The notes below the pieces were generated by a model. That model did no database searches and had not been told where the DNA came from. It worked only from the letters and a program-made list of their open reading frames with translations. From the NCBI GenBank assembly GCA_018623275.1, contig JAAZVU010000003.1, positions 1 through 39,582 on the forward strand: DNA of 39,582 nt, written 5' to 3'. Of this stretch, positions 1 through 9,334 are shown one piece after another. Positions within the stretch are counted from its first letter, which is position 1. The number at the start of each line of letters is the position of its first letter. The DNA is from Flavobacteriales bacterium. GTDB lineage: Bacteria; Bacteroidota; Bacteroidia; Flavobacteriales; Schleiferiaceae. Made by a program: the position numbers and the translations under genes.

Positions 1-1390
1 AAAACAATTGGCAATCGCACTTACGGTAGTAGGTGCTATCCTTTGGGTCGTTGGATTTGCCCTAAATGGTTCGTCATCTCACGATGCGGGACACGGTCAC
101 GATGCGCATGCTACTGAAGTGCATGCCGATGCTGGTCATGATACACACGTTGAAGCAGCGCATGCTGACCACGGTCACGACGCACATGCTGAAGCAGCGC
201 ACGACGATCACGGTCACGAGGCACATGCTGAAGAGGCTCACGGTGATCATGATGCGCATGCAGCACATGATGCACACGCTGAGCACGCGGCACACCAAAT
301 TGCAAATCGTCCATGGTCGGCATTGTACGTAGCAGCAATCTTCTTCCTAGGTCTGGGCTTAGGGCAGTTGTTCTTCCTAGGTATTCAATACGTTGCACAA
401 GCTGGTTGGTCAGCGGGCCTATTGAGATTGATGGAAGCACAATCGTTTGCTATCGTAGCACCTTTAATCGTAATTGCAATCATTACATTCCTAGGTTTTG
501 GCCATGTACACCACATGTTCCACTGGATGGTTGAGGGAATTAATGTCCCTGGTCATGAGAACTATGATGCAATTATCGCTGGTAAGCGTGGTTTCCTGAA
601 TCCAATTTTCTTCACTCTTCGTATCCTCATCTACATTGGTGGTTGGATTTGGGCAGCGAAGCTTCTTCGTAAGAATTCATTGCTTTCAGACAACGGCGAT
701 GGTGTAGCGATGTGGAACAAGAACCGTGGAATTGCAGCAGCATTTACAGTATTTTATGCAGTGACATCTTCAACAAGTGCTTGGGATCTTATCATGTCTA
801 TTGACACGCACTGGTTCTCAACGCTATTTGGATGGTACACCTTTGCAGGTATGTTCGTGAGCTCTTTCGCAGCATTGATCTTGTTGACACTTTACTTGAA
901 AGGTCAGGGTCACTTGGAGTGGGTAAACGAAAACCACTTGCACGATTTGGGTAAGTTCATGTTCGCATTCTCAGTATTCTGGACCTACCTATGGTTCTCT
1001 CAGTTCGTACTTATCTGGTACGCAAACATCCCTGAAGAGGTAACTTATTACATGCAGCGTTTTGAGCAATATAAAGTGCCGTTCTTCACTATGTTGGTAT
1101 TGAACTTCATCCTTCCTGTATTGGCTGTTTTAAGCCGACCAGCGAAGCGTGTTCCAGGTACCGTAGTTATGGCTGCTGTATTTGTCCTAGTGGGTCACTA
1201 CATGGACCACTACGTTATGATTATGCCGGGTACGGTAGGTGATCACTATGGCTTTGGTTTGGTAGAATTGGGTCCAATTCTATTCTTCGCCGGATTGTAC
1301 ATCTACGTAGTTCTTTCAGCAGTAGCTAAGGCTCCACTGTTGCACAAGAACCACCCAATGCTAACGGAGTCTAAAAACTTCCATCAATAA
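1..1390 (+). CDS. actF: Alternative complex III subunit ActF (quinol:cytochrome c oxidoreductase), 5' truncated
   Basis: Multi-pass membrane subunit of alternative complex III, which passes electrons from menaquinol to cytochrome c or directly to the adjacent oxidase. The reading frame is open back to base 2, and the tracked start is a TTG inside the first membrane helix, so the true start lies outside the window, probably 10-20 codons upstream. After that helix comes a strongly His/Ala/Asp/Glu-rich segment (tracked residues 25-96, 22 His), then about nine further hydrophobic helices typical of the NrfD/PsrC-like fold, including FHWMVEGIN and WDLIMSIDTHWFSTLFGWY. The family call comes from these helices and from the coxB and coxA genes directly downstream, the usual order in Bacteroidota. 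ActC and ActF are paralogues; ActF is preferred because of its position next to coxB. Confidence 0.85.
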   Translation, partial: KQLAIALTVVGAILWVVGFALNGSSSHDAGHGHDAHATEVHADAGHDTHVEAAHADHGHDAHAEAAHDDHGHEAHAEEAHGDHDAHAAHDAHAEHAAHQIANRPWSALYVAAIFFLGLGLGQLFFLGIQYVAQAGWSAGLLRLMEAQSFAIVAPLIVIAIITFLGFGHVHHMFHWMVEGINVPGHENYDAIIAGKRGFLNPIFFTLRILIYIGGWIWAAKLLRKNSLLSDNGDGVAMWNKNRGIAAAFTVFYAVTSSTSAWDLIMSIDTHWFSTLFGWYTFAGMFVSSFAALILLTLYLKGQGHLEWVNENHLHDLGKFMFAFSVFWTYLWFSQFVLIWYANIPEEVTYYMQRFEQYKVPFFTMLVLNFILPVLAVLSRPAKRVPGTVVMAAVFVLVGHYMDHYVMIMPGTVGDHYGFGLVELGPILFFAGLYIYVVLSAVAKAPLLHKNHPMLTESKNFHQ

Positions 1391-1409
1391 TTAGAAAAGA
1401 CACTAAATA

Positions 1410-2435
1410 ATGAGTGCAGTTTCAATCATAGTATTAGTTGTTCTAGTCATTCTCACCTTAGTACAGGTGATGAGAATCTCTGAGATTTCTTCTGAAATTC
1501 AGAAAGGTAAAGACAACGATGTAAGTCCAAAAGACAATGACACCCAAGGGCGTCTAATGTTATTGGTAGGCTTCGGTTTCATCATCAGTGTTGTAGTCAT
1601 GTACATCGCTTGGGGAAGACACAGCCTTCCAGAACCATCTTCAGCACATGGTGCAGAGATTGATAGTTTATGGAATCTAAGTATGTTGATCATCAACATC
1701 GTTTTCTTTATTGTACAGCCTATCCTGTTCTACTTCGCGTACAAGTACAGAGGTAAGAAAGGAACCAAAGCTACCTATTATGAGCACAACAACCGTCTGG
1801 AGCTATTCTGGACTATGGTTCCTGCGCTTGCATTGGCAGTATTGATCATTTGGGGTCTGAACGTATGGAGTACCTTAATGATGCCTGAAAATGAGGAAGA
1901 ACCTATTCTTGTTGAAGTATACGCTCAGCAGTTTAATTGGACAGTTCGTTACAGCGGTGGCGATAACGAATTGGGTTATGCTACTGTACATGAAATCGCA
2001 GGTGCGAATATCTTGGGTGTAGATACACAAGACCCTGCTTCTGCAGATGATATCGTAACCAAGGAGCTTCATTTACCTGTAGGAAAGCCCATCCAGTTCG
2101 CATTCCGTTCGCAGGATGTGATTCACTCAGCTTATTTCCCGCACTTCCGTGCACAGATGAACTGTGTTCCTGGTTCGGTGACCAACTTCCAGTTTACTCC
2201 AACTGTTACAACAGCCGAAATTCGTCAGAACAAAGACGTAAAGGCACACGTTGAAGAAGTAAACGAGATTAGAAAGGCCAAGGGCGAAGACGTTTGGGAT
2301 TTCAACTACGTACTCCTTTGTAATAAGATTTGTGGTGCTGCACACTACAACATGCAAATGGACATCATCGTTGAAACTCAAGATGAGTTTGATGCTTGGT
2401 TAAAAGAACAAAAAACCGTCGCTGAGACACTGTAA
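1410..2435 (+). CDS. coxB: Cytochrome c oxidase subunit II
   Basis: CuA-carrying subunit that accepts electrons for the haem-copper oxidase. The 341-residue protein has an extra N-terminal hydrophobic helix (about residues 4-20), then three further membrane segments (about 50-70, 88-112, 132-152) and a periplasmic cupredoxin domain. CuA ligands are visible: the His in DVIHSAYFPHF, and C304, C308, H312 and M315 in CNKICGAAHYNM. The position between the two cysteines that is Glu in textbook oxidases (CSELC) is Lys here. My recollection is that this is common in Bacteroidota. The gene lies 19 bases after actF and 23 before coxA, so it is the middle gene of one operon. The ATG at 1410 gives the N-terminal helix and is accepted. 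Confidence 0.95.
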   Translation: MSAVSIIVLVVLVILTLVQVMRISEISSEIQKGKDNDVSPKDNDTQGRLMLLVGFGFIISVVVMYIAWGRHSLPEPSSAHGAEIDSLWNLSMLIINIVFFIVQPILFYFAYKYRGKKGTKATYYEHNNRLELFWTMVPALALAVLIIWGLNVWSTLMMPENEEEPILVEVYAQQFNWTVRYSGGDNELGYATVHEIAGANILGVDTQDPASADDIVTKELHLPVGKPIQFAFRSQDVIHSAYFPHFRAQMNCVPGSVTNFQFTPTVTTAEIRQNKDVKAHVEEVNEIRKAKGEDVWDFNYVLLCNKICGAAHYNMQMDIIVETQDEFDAWLKEQKTVAETL

Positions 2436-2458
2436 ATAGAAGTAATAAACATTTAGCT

Positions 2459-4261
2459 ATGTCAACTACAACGACAACTGAAAAAAACAATCACTTCCAA
2501 GACCACTTGATGGAGCACCACCACGAGGAGAACTTCTTCACGAAGTACCTCTTCACAATGGACCACAAGATGATTGGTAAGCAGTTTTTGATTACTGGTA
2601 TGTTCATGGGAATCATTGGTGTGATGATGTCAATGCTTTTCCGTTTGGAAATTGCATACCCAGAGCAAAGCTTCCCAATCCTTGAGTTCTTCTTGGGCAA
2701 ATGGGCACCTGACGGTGTGATGGATCCAAACATCTATTTGGCTCTGGTAACTATTCACGGTACCATTATGGTATTCTTCGTATTGACTGCGGGTTTATCA
2801 GGTACATTCTCGAACCTACTTATTCCATTGCAGATCGGTGCCCGTGATATGGCTTCAGGCTTCATGAATGCACTATCCTACTGGTTCTTCTTTGCTAGTT
2901 CTGTGGTAATGGTAACCTCGCTTTTTGTAGAATCAGGTCCTGCGGCTGCGGGTTGGACAGTATACCCACCTCTGTCTGCGCTTCCACAAGCAATGCCGGG
3001 TTCAGGCGCTGGTATGACGCTATGGTTGATTTCAATGACATTGTTCATTGTTTCATCTCTACTTGGTTCATTGAACTATATCGTTACTGTATTGAACATG
3101 CGTACAAAAGGGATGAGCATGACGCGTCTACCATTGACGATCTGGGCATTCTTTGTAACGGCAGTTCTAGGGGTACTTTCATTCCCTGTACTACTTAGTG
3201 CAGCATTGCTTTTGATGTTTGACCGTATGTTGGGTACATCATTCTACTTAAGTGATATCTTCATGGGTGGTGAGGTATTAAGCTACAGCGGTGGTTCTCC
3301 GGTATTGTACCAGCACTTATTCTGGTTCTTGGGACACCCTGAAGTATACATTATCCTACTACCTGCCTTAGGTATCTCATCAGAGGTAATTGCAACGAAC
3401 TCACGCAAGCCGATCTTCGGTTACCGCGCGATGGTAGGTTCAATTTTGGCTATTGCATTCTTGAGCTTCATCGTATGGGGTCACCACATGTTCGTTACTG
3501 GTATGAACCCGTTCCTAGGTTCTGTATTTACCTTTACAACTCTATTGATTGCGATTCCATCAGCAGTTAAGGCGTTCAACTACATCACAACACTATGGAA
3601 AGGGAACATCCAATTCACACCAGCGATGCTTTTCTCTATTGCATTGGTTAGTACGTTCGTTACTGGTGGTTTGACAGGTGTTATTCTTGGTGATAGTGCT
3701 TTGGATATCAACGTTCACGATACCTACTTCGTGGTTGCTCACTTCCACATTGTAATGGGTCTTAGTGCAATCTACGGTATGTTCGCAGGAGTATACCACT
3801 GGTTCCCGAAGATGTACGGCCGTATGATGAACAAATCAATGGGCTATGCACACTTCTGGTTGACCTTCATCACTGCTTACGGTGTGTTCTTCCCAATGCA
3901 CTTCTTAGGTATGGCAGGTCTACCACGTCGTTACTACAGCAACACGGCATTCCCAATGTTCGATAATTTGGCGGACATCAATGTATTGATTACCTACTTT
4001 GCTATCATCGGTGGTGCTGCTCAGCTTATCTTCATCTTTAACTTCTTCTACAGCATTTGGAGAGGTCCTAAGGCGAAGCAGAATCCATGGAGAGGTAACT
4101 CTCTAGAGTGGACAACTCCTGTAGAGCACATCCACGGTAACTGGCCAGGTGATGTACCTGTTGTATACCGTTGGGCATATGATTATTCGAAGCCGGGTGC
4201 AGAAGAGGATTTCGTTCCTCAAAATGTGCCATTGGCAGAAGGAGAGGAGAGCGGTCACTAG
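2459..4261 (+). CDS. coxA: Cytochrome c oxidase subunit I
   Basis: Catalytic subunit of an aa3-type haem-copper oxygen reductase that reduces O2 to water and pumps protons. The 600-residue protein has at least twelve membrane helices. Expected residues are present: the low-spin haem His in TIHGTIMVFF; the CuB site with its His-Glu-Tyr signature in WFLGHPEVYIILLP; the His pair in GHHMFVTGMNP; the haem ligands in HDTYFVVAHFHIVMG; the K-channel Lys in PSAVKAF; and a D-channel-type Asp in GARDMASGFMN. HPEVY and the K-channel residue point to an A-family oxidase. It is the last gene of the actF-coxB-coxA unit and is followed within about 30 bases by a strong hairpin terminator. Subunits III and IV are not here but about 20 kb downstream. 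Confidence 0.97.
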   Translation: MSTTTTTEKNNHFQDHLMEHHHEENFFTKYLFTMDHKMIGKQFLITGMFMGIIGVMMSMLFRLEIAYPEQSFPILEFFLGKWAPDGVMDPNIYLALVTIHGTIMVFFVLTAGLSGTFSNLLIPLQIGARDMASGFMNALSYWFFFASSVVMVTSLFVESGPAAAGWTVYPPLSALPQAMPGSGAGMTLWLISMTLFIVSSLLGSLNYIVTVLNMRTKGMSMTRLPLTIWAFFVTAVLGVLSFPVLLSAALLLMFDRMLGTSFYLSDIFMGGEVLSYSGGSPVLYQHLFWFLGHPEVYIILLPALGISSEVIATNSRKPIFGYRAMVGSILAIAFLSFIVWGHHMFVTGMNPFLGSVFTFTTLLIAIPSAVKAFNYITTLWKGNIQFTPAMLFSIALVSTFVTGGLTGVILGDSALDINVHDTYFVVAHFHIVMGLSAIYGMFAGVYHWFPKMYGRMMNKSMGYAHFWLTFITAYGVFFPMHFLGMAGLPRRYYSNTAFPMFDNLADINVLITYFAIIGGAAQLIFIFNFFYSIWRGPKAKQNPWRGNSLEWTTPVEHIHGNWPGDVPVVYRWAYDYSKPGAEEDFVPQNVPLAEGEESGH

Positions 4262-4288
4262 ACCCCGTCTCACTTTAAAATATTAGGT

Positions 4289-4317
4289 CCCCTTACCGCG
4301 AGGTAAGGGGATTTTTT
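4289..4317 (+). terminator. Rho-independent terminator after coxA
   Basis: A perfect 9-bp stem (ccccttacc/ggtaagggg) closes a GCGA tetraloop, which fits the stable GNRA class, and is followed by a then six T. It lies 28 bases after the coxA stop and ends 18 bases before the ruvB ATG, so it should separate the respiratory operon from ruvB. The tracked ruvB ORF start (GTG at 4318) directly abuts the T tract, which argues against that start. Confidence 0.9.
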
Positions 4318-4335
4318 GTGGTAATTTGTAACCCT

Positions 4336-5364
4336 ATGAACGAACACTTAGATCCTACAGGAGGAAACTTCACGAATACGGAACGTGAGATCGAAAAGAA
4401 GTTGAGGCCATTGAGCTTCGATGACTTTACGGGTCAGGCTGCCGTATTGGAGAACCTTAAGATCTTTGTTGAAGCTGCCAAGATGCGCGACGAAGCGATG
4501 GATCATGTCTTGTTGCACGGTCCGCCGGGATTGGGTAAGACGACCTTAAGTCATATCCTCGCTAACGAGCTCGGTGTTGGAATTAAAGTCACTTCAGGCC
4601 CTGTATTGGATAAGCCTTCTGATCTTGCGGGTCTACTCACGAATCTTGAGCCGAATGATGTGCTATTTATAGATGAGATTCATCGGCTATCTCCCGTGAT
4701 AGAAGAGTACCTATACAGTGCGATGGAGGACTTCAAGATTGATATCATGATCGATTCTGGTCCTAGCGCGAGAAGTGTACAGATCAGTTTGAACCCATTT
4801 ACCCTCATCGGAGCGACTACGCGTTCAGGGCTTTTGACAGCACCGCTGCGTGCACGCTTTGGTATAAATGCAAGGTTGGAATATTACGATGTCGAACTCT
4901 TGAGCACCATCGTTGAGCGCAGTGCAGAAATTCTTGAAGTTCCTGCCGAATATGAAGCCTGTATTCGCGTAGCTTCTCGATCTCGCGGAACACCTCGTAT
5001 AGCTAATGCGCTTCTAAGAAGGGTGCGGGATTTTGCCATGGTCAAAGGGAACGGAACCATTGATGTGGAAATAGCCGAATTTGGCTTGAATGCCTTGAAC
5101 GTGGACAGCAAAGGACTGGATGAGATGGATAATAAAATCCTTACCGTATTGGTCGATAATTTTGCTGGAGGACCCGTTGGGCTCAATACATTGAGCACGG
5201 CCATAGGGGAGCAGGCAGAGACGATTGAAGAGGTATACGAACCGTATTTGATCAAGGAAGGATTCTTACTCAGAACGCCGCGCGGTAGAATGGTTACGGA
5301 AAAGGCCTACAGTCATTTGGGTTTGAATCGTCCACAAAAGGGCAGTACGGGCTCCCTATTCTGA
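4336..5364 (+). CDS. ruvB: Holliday junction branch migration helicase RuvB
   Basis: AAA+ motor of the RuvABC complex; hexamers pump DNA through Holliday junctions in recombination and repair. Starting at the ATG at 4336 the protein has 342 residues, the usual family size. Walker A is GPPGLGKTT (residues 62-70), Walker B is LFIDEIHRL, sensor 1 is GATTR, and the arginine-finger region is LRARFG. A winged-helix C-terminus ends with [16 protein letters not shown]. The upstream GTG at 4318 proposed by the ORF track is rejected because it abuts a terminator T tract and would add a non-family extension. The stop overlaps the queG start by one base (TGATG), so the two genes are translationally coupled. 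ruvA is on the same strand 7 kb away; ruvC is not in the window. Confidence 0.97.
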   Translation: MNEHLDPTGGNFTNTEREIEKKLRPLSFDDFTGQAAVLENLKIFVEAAKMRDEAMDHVLLHGPPGLGKTTLSHILANELGVGIKVTSGPVLDKPSDLAGLLTNLEPNDVLFIDEIHRLSPVIEEYLYSAMEDFKIDIMIDSGPSARSVQISLNPFTLIGATTRSGLLTAPLRARFGINARLEYYDVELLSTIVERSAEILEVPAEYEACIRVASRSRGTPRIANALLRRVRDFAMVKGNGTIDVEIAEFGLNALNVDSKGLDEMDNKILTVLVDNFAGGPVGLNTLSTAIGEQAETIEEVYEPYLIKEGFLLRTPRGRMVTEKAYSHLGLNRPQKGSTGSLF

Positions 5365-6290
5365 TGACGCGGACTGAGGCATCTCAGATTGTAAAACGCC
5401 TTGCCAAGGAGCAAGGCTTTGACGCGTGTGGTATTTCTGCTGCAGGTTTTCTAGAAGAAGAAGCTACAGGATTGGAGAATTGGCTCAAGGCCGGATACCA
5501 CGGTACGATGCGTTGGATGGAGAATCATTTCGATGCTCGTTTGGATCCACGGAAGCTTGTACCAGGTGCGAAATCTGTCATCAGCGTAACGCTGAACTAT
5601 TTCCCAGAAGAAACTCAGGGAAAAGGTACGCCCAAGATTTCTAAATATGCCTACGGCCGCGATTATCACAAGGTGGTTCGTGGTAAGCTCAAGCGTATGT
5701 TGCAAGGCATACAGGCTGAAATAGGTGAGGTAGAAGGTAGAGGATTTGTGGATAGTGCTCCAGTGATGGACCGGGCATGGGCGCGTAAAAGTGGCTTGGG
5801 CTGGATAGGGAAACACAGTCTGTTGCTCAGTAAGGGGGCAGGGAGCTTTTTCTTTATTGGTGCATTGATTGTGGATCTAGAATTGGAACCAGATGGTCCA
5901 ACAACCGATCATTGTGGCACGTGTACTGCATGTATCGATGCTTGTCCAACCGAGGCTATTATCGCACCGACGGTTGTCGATAGTAATAAGTGCATCAGCT
6001 ACTTGACTATAGAATACAAAGAGGCACTTCCAACGGAATATCAGGGGAAAATGGAGGATTGGGTATACGGTTGTGATATCTGCCAGGATGTTTGTCCTTG
6101 GAATCGATTCTCTACGCCCCACCAAGAAAAGGATTTTGACCTACGAACGCCCATTAAAGAGAACGATTGGGAAGCGTGGGAGGAAATCACTCATGAGCTC
6201 TGGGACGAGATCATGAAAGGCTCGGCCATCCGAAGAACGGGCTTCGAAGGATTCAAGAGAAACCTGAGTTTTGCGAAAAAGTCTAGTTGA
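5364..6290 (+). CDS. queG: Epoxyqueuosine reductase QueG
   Basis: Cobalamin- and iron-sulfur-dependent enzyme that reduces epoxyqueuosine to queuosine at position 34 of GUN-anticodon tRNAs, in the cytoplasm. The 308-residue protein has the N-terminal DUF1730-type region (AKEQGFDACGIS, then SVTLNYFP and KYAYGRDYHKVV) and two 4Fe-4S clusters built from CGTCTACIDACP and GCDICQDVCPWN. The length is normal for the short form lacking C-terminal HEAT repeats. It starts on the last base of the ruvB stop and its 3' end overlaps the convergent Omp28 gene by 8 bases (6283-6290). No terminator is visible between the two converging genes. Confidence 0.95.
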   Translation: MTRTEASQIVKRLAKEQGFDACGISAAGFLEEEATGLENWLKAGYHGTMRWMENHFDARLDPRKLVPGAKSVISVTLNYFPEETQGKGTPKISKYAYGRDYHKVVRGKLKRMLQGIQAEIGEVEGRGFVDSAPVMDRAWARKSGLGWIGKHSLLLSKGAGSFFFIGALIVDLELEPDGPTTDHCGTCTACIDACPTEAIIAPTVVDSNKCISYLTIEYKEALPTEYQGKMEDWVYGCDICQDVCPWNRFSTPHQEKDFDLRTPIKENDWEAWEEITHELWDEIMKGSAIRRTGFEGFKRNLSFAKKSS

Positions 6291-7125
6291 TCGGAGCTTC
6301 CACCACCTGCAGAATGCGGTAGTTATCTGGATTGAATACGTAAACCACAACAGCACTATTGGCCTGAACCCAATCCGTGTTCCAGGCAATGCTGTGTGAC
6401 GAAGTCAACTCATCTCCCGGTACCATAGGACTCACTCCAATTTCTTCGCCCCACGTTGGGGTTACAAAATCGCGAAGAACATTATTGTGGACATATTCAG
6501 CATCGCGAGTGTCATCAGGCATGAGCTGTGGGCTTACAATACCGCTCTCTTTCACCATTACTACGACGTCAAGGTCGTGTAAAATACCTACTTGAGGTAG
6601 TGCGCTAACATCAACATTGAGAGTACCGCTGCTCACTGCCGCCTCGACTTGAAGTTCGACGCGTAAGGTGCTGTCCATGGCCTCAGCGCTTAGTGTAGGC
6701 CAGTTGGAGTAGCTCGACCAGTGCGAGTTGCCTGAAGAAGTCCAATTCTCACGGTTCACCATGCCTACGGGCAGGAAGTTCGTACCAAAGAAATTTTGAA
6801 TATCCTTTCCCTCTTGTGTGGTGAAATCTGTCGGGTAATCTGCATTGGTACCTGTAAAGTTACCGGGACCTGCATGGATGGCAAGACCAATAATTCTGTC
6901 CGCCCCAAAGGCGTCGACCAACGCTTCTATTTCTTTCGAGGCTTTTGGACAGTTTTTACAACGGTGACCGGTGAAGTCCTCAATGAGCACATTTCTGAGC
7001 TGGGCGGTGGATGTGGTGTCCTGTGGACCACCGTTTTTAAACGGCTGGTCGATCACATCACACTGTGTGGTCATGAGGCTTAAAAGAAGCGAAGCAAAAA
7101 GGAATTGGACCGTCTTTCTCATCAT
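6283..7125 (-). CDS. Omp28-related lipoprotein with CxxC motif
   Basis: Predicted envelope protein of the Omp28-related family, 280 residues from the ATG at 7125. The tracked start 19 codons earlier would run into the upstream gene. The N-terminus is a signal peptide ending in a cysteine (MTTQC, C22), a plausible but not classical lipobox. The core begins NVLIEDFTGHRCKNCPKASKEI: a thioredoxin-like fold with C56-x-x-C59 at the position expected of a redox pair. It then continues with FFGTNFLPVGMVNRE, the cis-Pro-like region of the family. The start codon overlaps the stop of the upstream DUF6029 gene (TAATG), so it is the last gene of the tlpA-DUF6029-omp28 operon. The substrate is unknown. 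A second CTT-start choice (ATG at 7122) would shorten it by one residue. Confidence 0.8.
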   Translation of the reverse strand: MMRKTVQFLFASLLLSLMTTQCDVIDQPFKNGGPQDTTSTAQLRNVLIEDFTGHRCKNCPKASKEIEALVDAFGADRIIGLAIHAGPGNFTGTNADYPTDFTTQEGKDIQNFFGTNFLPVGMVNRENWTSSGNSHWSSYSNWPTLSAEAMDSTLRVELQVEAAVSSGTLNVDVSALPQVGILHDLDVVVMVKESGIVSPQLMPDDTRDAEYVHNNVLRDFVTPTWGEEIGVSPMVPGDELTSSHSIAWNTDWVQANSAVVVYVFNPDNYRILQVVEAPIN

Positions 7126-8813
7126 TAAAAGCTTGTAGTTAGGGAGAAGCTCACACCGTTTGATGGAGGCACAACACGACATACACCACCTACACAGAAG
7201 ATACCGCGCTGTTGGCGCCCATACGAGAGCTGGAAGCGACTAGTGCCTGCGGTATAGACTACAGAAGCCAATGGATAGTGCAGTCTCTGTGCCTCGTCCG
7301 GGTTGCCGTAGTTGTAAATGTCTTGTACACTGAAGAACCAGTGCGGGGCAATGCTGTACTCCGCTAATGCCATAGCCATAGAGCCACGATCGTCTTTGGT
7401 ACTCAGGTGTTGAAATTCCGTGCGTAGGTAATGCTTACGCTTCACCTTGTAGAGGCTTTCCAAAATGAAAATATCCCCGCTCATCAGTTTCTGACCGTCT
7501 GGGTTTAGCAAGATGCTTTCATCGCCCAAACCGTCTTCCAACACGCTTCGGTTGTAAAACAGATTGAGGTACATAGCATTCACTTTGAGTTTCTTATTGA
7601 TCTTCTTGCTCAGGGTCACATTGAAGTCGTGGAAATAGGGAATGTCTCCGCGCATCAAAGGATCGCTGTAGTAGCCTTGAAGTGTTCTCAGGGTATCCAA
7701 AGTAGGATCTACATAATCCTTATCGATGCTTTGTACAACGCTGTAGTTTACACTGAGTAGCGTACCGTATTTACCGCCTAAGGCAGTGTTGCGTTTGAAT
7801 TTGTAGTTCGCCTCTAGTTGAATGCCTTCTTCCCCATTAATCTGCGTAGCATATTGATACAATGCAGGTAGGGCATAGGTGTGTACTTGAGCAGTAGGGC
7901 TTAAGTAGTTTACCAGCATATCTATGGTAGAACCGTTTCGGTCCGTTCTAAAAGACATGTTGTCGATGCGCTTCACGCCGGCAATAATTCCAAGACCGTT
8001 CTTGCTGTAACTCACATTTGCAAGAATACCGTTCCCGTCTTTATAGATGTAGCCGTTATCGGCAGAAGGATCATTAGCCTTGTAGGCATATTCTACTTGC
8101 ATCGCCCAAGGGCCCTTTGAAATTTGCGTTCTAACACCGCCTGCGGCAACGTTCTCGGGCAGCACTAAAAAAGGATCGTTGGCGCGTTGGTATTTACTCA
8201 TATAGCTACCGCCGACAGTCCATCGTAGACCTGCTGAATCTAGTTTAGGGAACAGTTCTTTACTCAGGTTGTACTCTGCATCAATTCCTCTAAGGAGTCC
8301 CGGACTTTTCTCAAAGTAAAAACGCTGACGCCCCATCACTGCTTTCAAGCTTAAGCCGCTTACTGGATTGACTTTAATTCGTACGCCGTCCATAGCGTTA
8401 TCATAGCCTAGGCCACGTTCTTCGTAGGAGCGGAAGACCATACCTGTTCCGAACTGCTCGTAGAAATTCCCGACCGTAACGTCCAATCCATCTTGTTTGA
8501 ATTGTAAGTAGCGGTAGGTGATGCCTTCGCCACGGTACCCCTCAGGAAAACCGAGCATTACATTCTGGTAGTTTTCATAACGTAAGCCCGAAGAAAAGTT
8601 ACCATCGGTGTAGACGAAATTCGCATAACCTTGACCTAGGAATCGTTCGTCTGGATAAAACTCACCAGTAGGGTCAATGCTCTCGTCGCGGAGATATAAC
8701 TGACCGTCCAGCTGGAAGTTTCCGTGAAGTTGGCCGCCAAAAGTGTTTTGATCTTGTGCCAATGCTGGAACAGCGCTTAATGCGAGTGCCCCTAGTACGA
8801 CTAGTTTCTTCAT
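7125..8813 (-). CDS. DUF6029 family outer-membrane beta-barrel protein
   Basis: A 562-residue protein with a clear signal peptide (LGALALSAVPALAQ) followed by a chain of alternating amphipathic strands ending in the aromatic residue of SFSLTTSF, as expected for a barrel inserted by the BAM machinery. Segments such as RYLQFKQDGLDVTVGNFYEQFGTGM match what I recall of the Bacteroidota DUF6029 family, whose function is not established. No catalytic motif was found. It sits between the TlpA-like gene (3-base gap) and the Omp28 lipoprotein gene (1-base overlap), which suggests a joint envelope function with thiol-active partners. The family name is from memory; the barrel topology is inferred from sequence pattern. 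Confidence 0.72.
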   Translation of the reverse strand: MKKLVVLGALALSAVPALAQDQNTFGGQLHGNFQLDGQLYLRDESIDPTGEFYPDERFLGQGYANFVYTDGNFSSGLRYENYQNVMLGFPEGYRGEGITYRYLQFKQDGLDVTVGNFYEQFGTGMVFRSYEERGLGYDNAMDGVRIKVNPVSGLSLKAVMGRQRFYFEKSPGLLRGIDAEYNLSKELFPKLDSAGLRWTVGGSYMSKYQRANDPFLVLPENVAAGGVRTQISKGPWAMQVEYAYKANDPSADNGYIYKDGNGILANVSYSKNGLGIIAGVKRIDNMSFRTDRNGSTIDMLVNYLSPTAQVHTYALPALYQYATQINGEEGIQLEANYKFKRNTALGGKYGTLLSVNYSVVQSIDKDYVDPTLDTLRTLQGYYSDPLMRGDIPYFHDFNVTLSKKINKKLKVNAMYLNLFYNRSVLEDGLGDESILLNPDGQKLMSGDIFILESLYKVKRKHYLRTEFQHLSTKDDRGSMAMALAEYSIAPHWFFSVQDIYNYGNPDEAQRLHYPLASVVYTAGTSRFQLSYGRQQRGIFCVGGVCRVVPPSNGVSFSLTTSF

Positions 8814-8816
8814 GAA

Positions 8817-9317
8817 TTAGTGGCTTGGATCGTGACCTGCTGCAACTTCCTCAACAACTTCAGCAAGTTCTTCTTCATCACCAGGAGAGTACCCGCTGTG
8901 TTTCCAAACTACCTCACCTTCTTTGTTTAAAACGAGTGTGAAGGGCACATTGACTATACCAAGGTTACGCTTTAAATCTTGGTTTTCATCTAAGAGTACA
9001 GTGTACTCCCAACCTTGTCCCTGTACCATAGGTGCAACTCGCGCTGAATTACGAGAATCGTCAATACTTACTGCAAGCACTTTGGCGCCTACCTCATCTT
9101 CCAGGTCAATGGCGTAATCCATAAAGGCAGTCAATTCTTTGATGCATGGTTTACACCATGTCGCCCAAAAACTAATAACGGTTGGTCCATCTTCACTAAT
9201 GGCATCTTTGATATCAATGCTTTGACCATCCAAGGTCTTTAGTGTTGTGCTCGGTAGTTCTTGTGCGCTAAGCTGGAATAGACCGAAAAAGGCGATTGCG
9301 GTAAGAAGTTGTTTCAT
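8817..9317 (-). CDS. TlpA-like thiol-disulfide oxidoreductase
   Basis: A 166-residue exported thioredoxin-fold protein. A signal peptide (to about LSAQ, residue 18) precedes the AhpC/TSA/Redoxin-type fold with PTVISFWATWCKPCIKEL; C55 and C58 are the active-site pair. VNVPFTLVLNKEGEVVWKHSGY supplies the cis-Pro loop and final strand. It probably reduces or oxidises thiols in the periplasm; such proteins often serve cytochrome c maturation, but nothing here fixes the partner. It is the first gene of the three-gene minus-strand operon. A strong terminator of the preceding T9SS gene ends about 18 bases before its ATG, so its promoter must lie within or very close to that terminator. Confidence 0.88.
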   Translation of the reverse strand: MKQLLTAIAFFGLFQLSAQELPSTTLKTLDGQSIDIKDAISEDGPTVISFWATWCKPCIKELTAFMDYAIDLEDEVGAKVLAVSIDDSRNSARVAPMVQGQGWEYTVLLDENQDLKRNLGIVNVPFTLVLNKEGEVVWKHSGYSPGDEEELAEVVEEVAAGHDPSH

Positions 9318-9334
9318 GTTCTCTAGGGTATATC

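Noticed and set aside
66-440. Several ORFs in other frames over the ActF His-rich tract
   Set aside because: They arise from the repetitive cat/gca-rich sequence; the translations are low-complexity and the actF frame explains the region.
4318-4335. GTG start of ruvB proposed by the ORF track
   Set aside because: It directly abuts the coxA terminator T tract and adds residues not seen in RuvB; the ATG at 4336 gives the family N-terminus.
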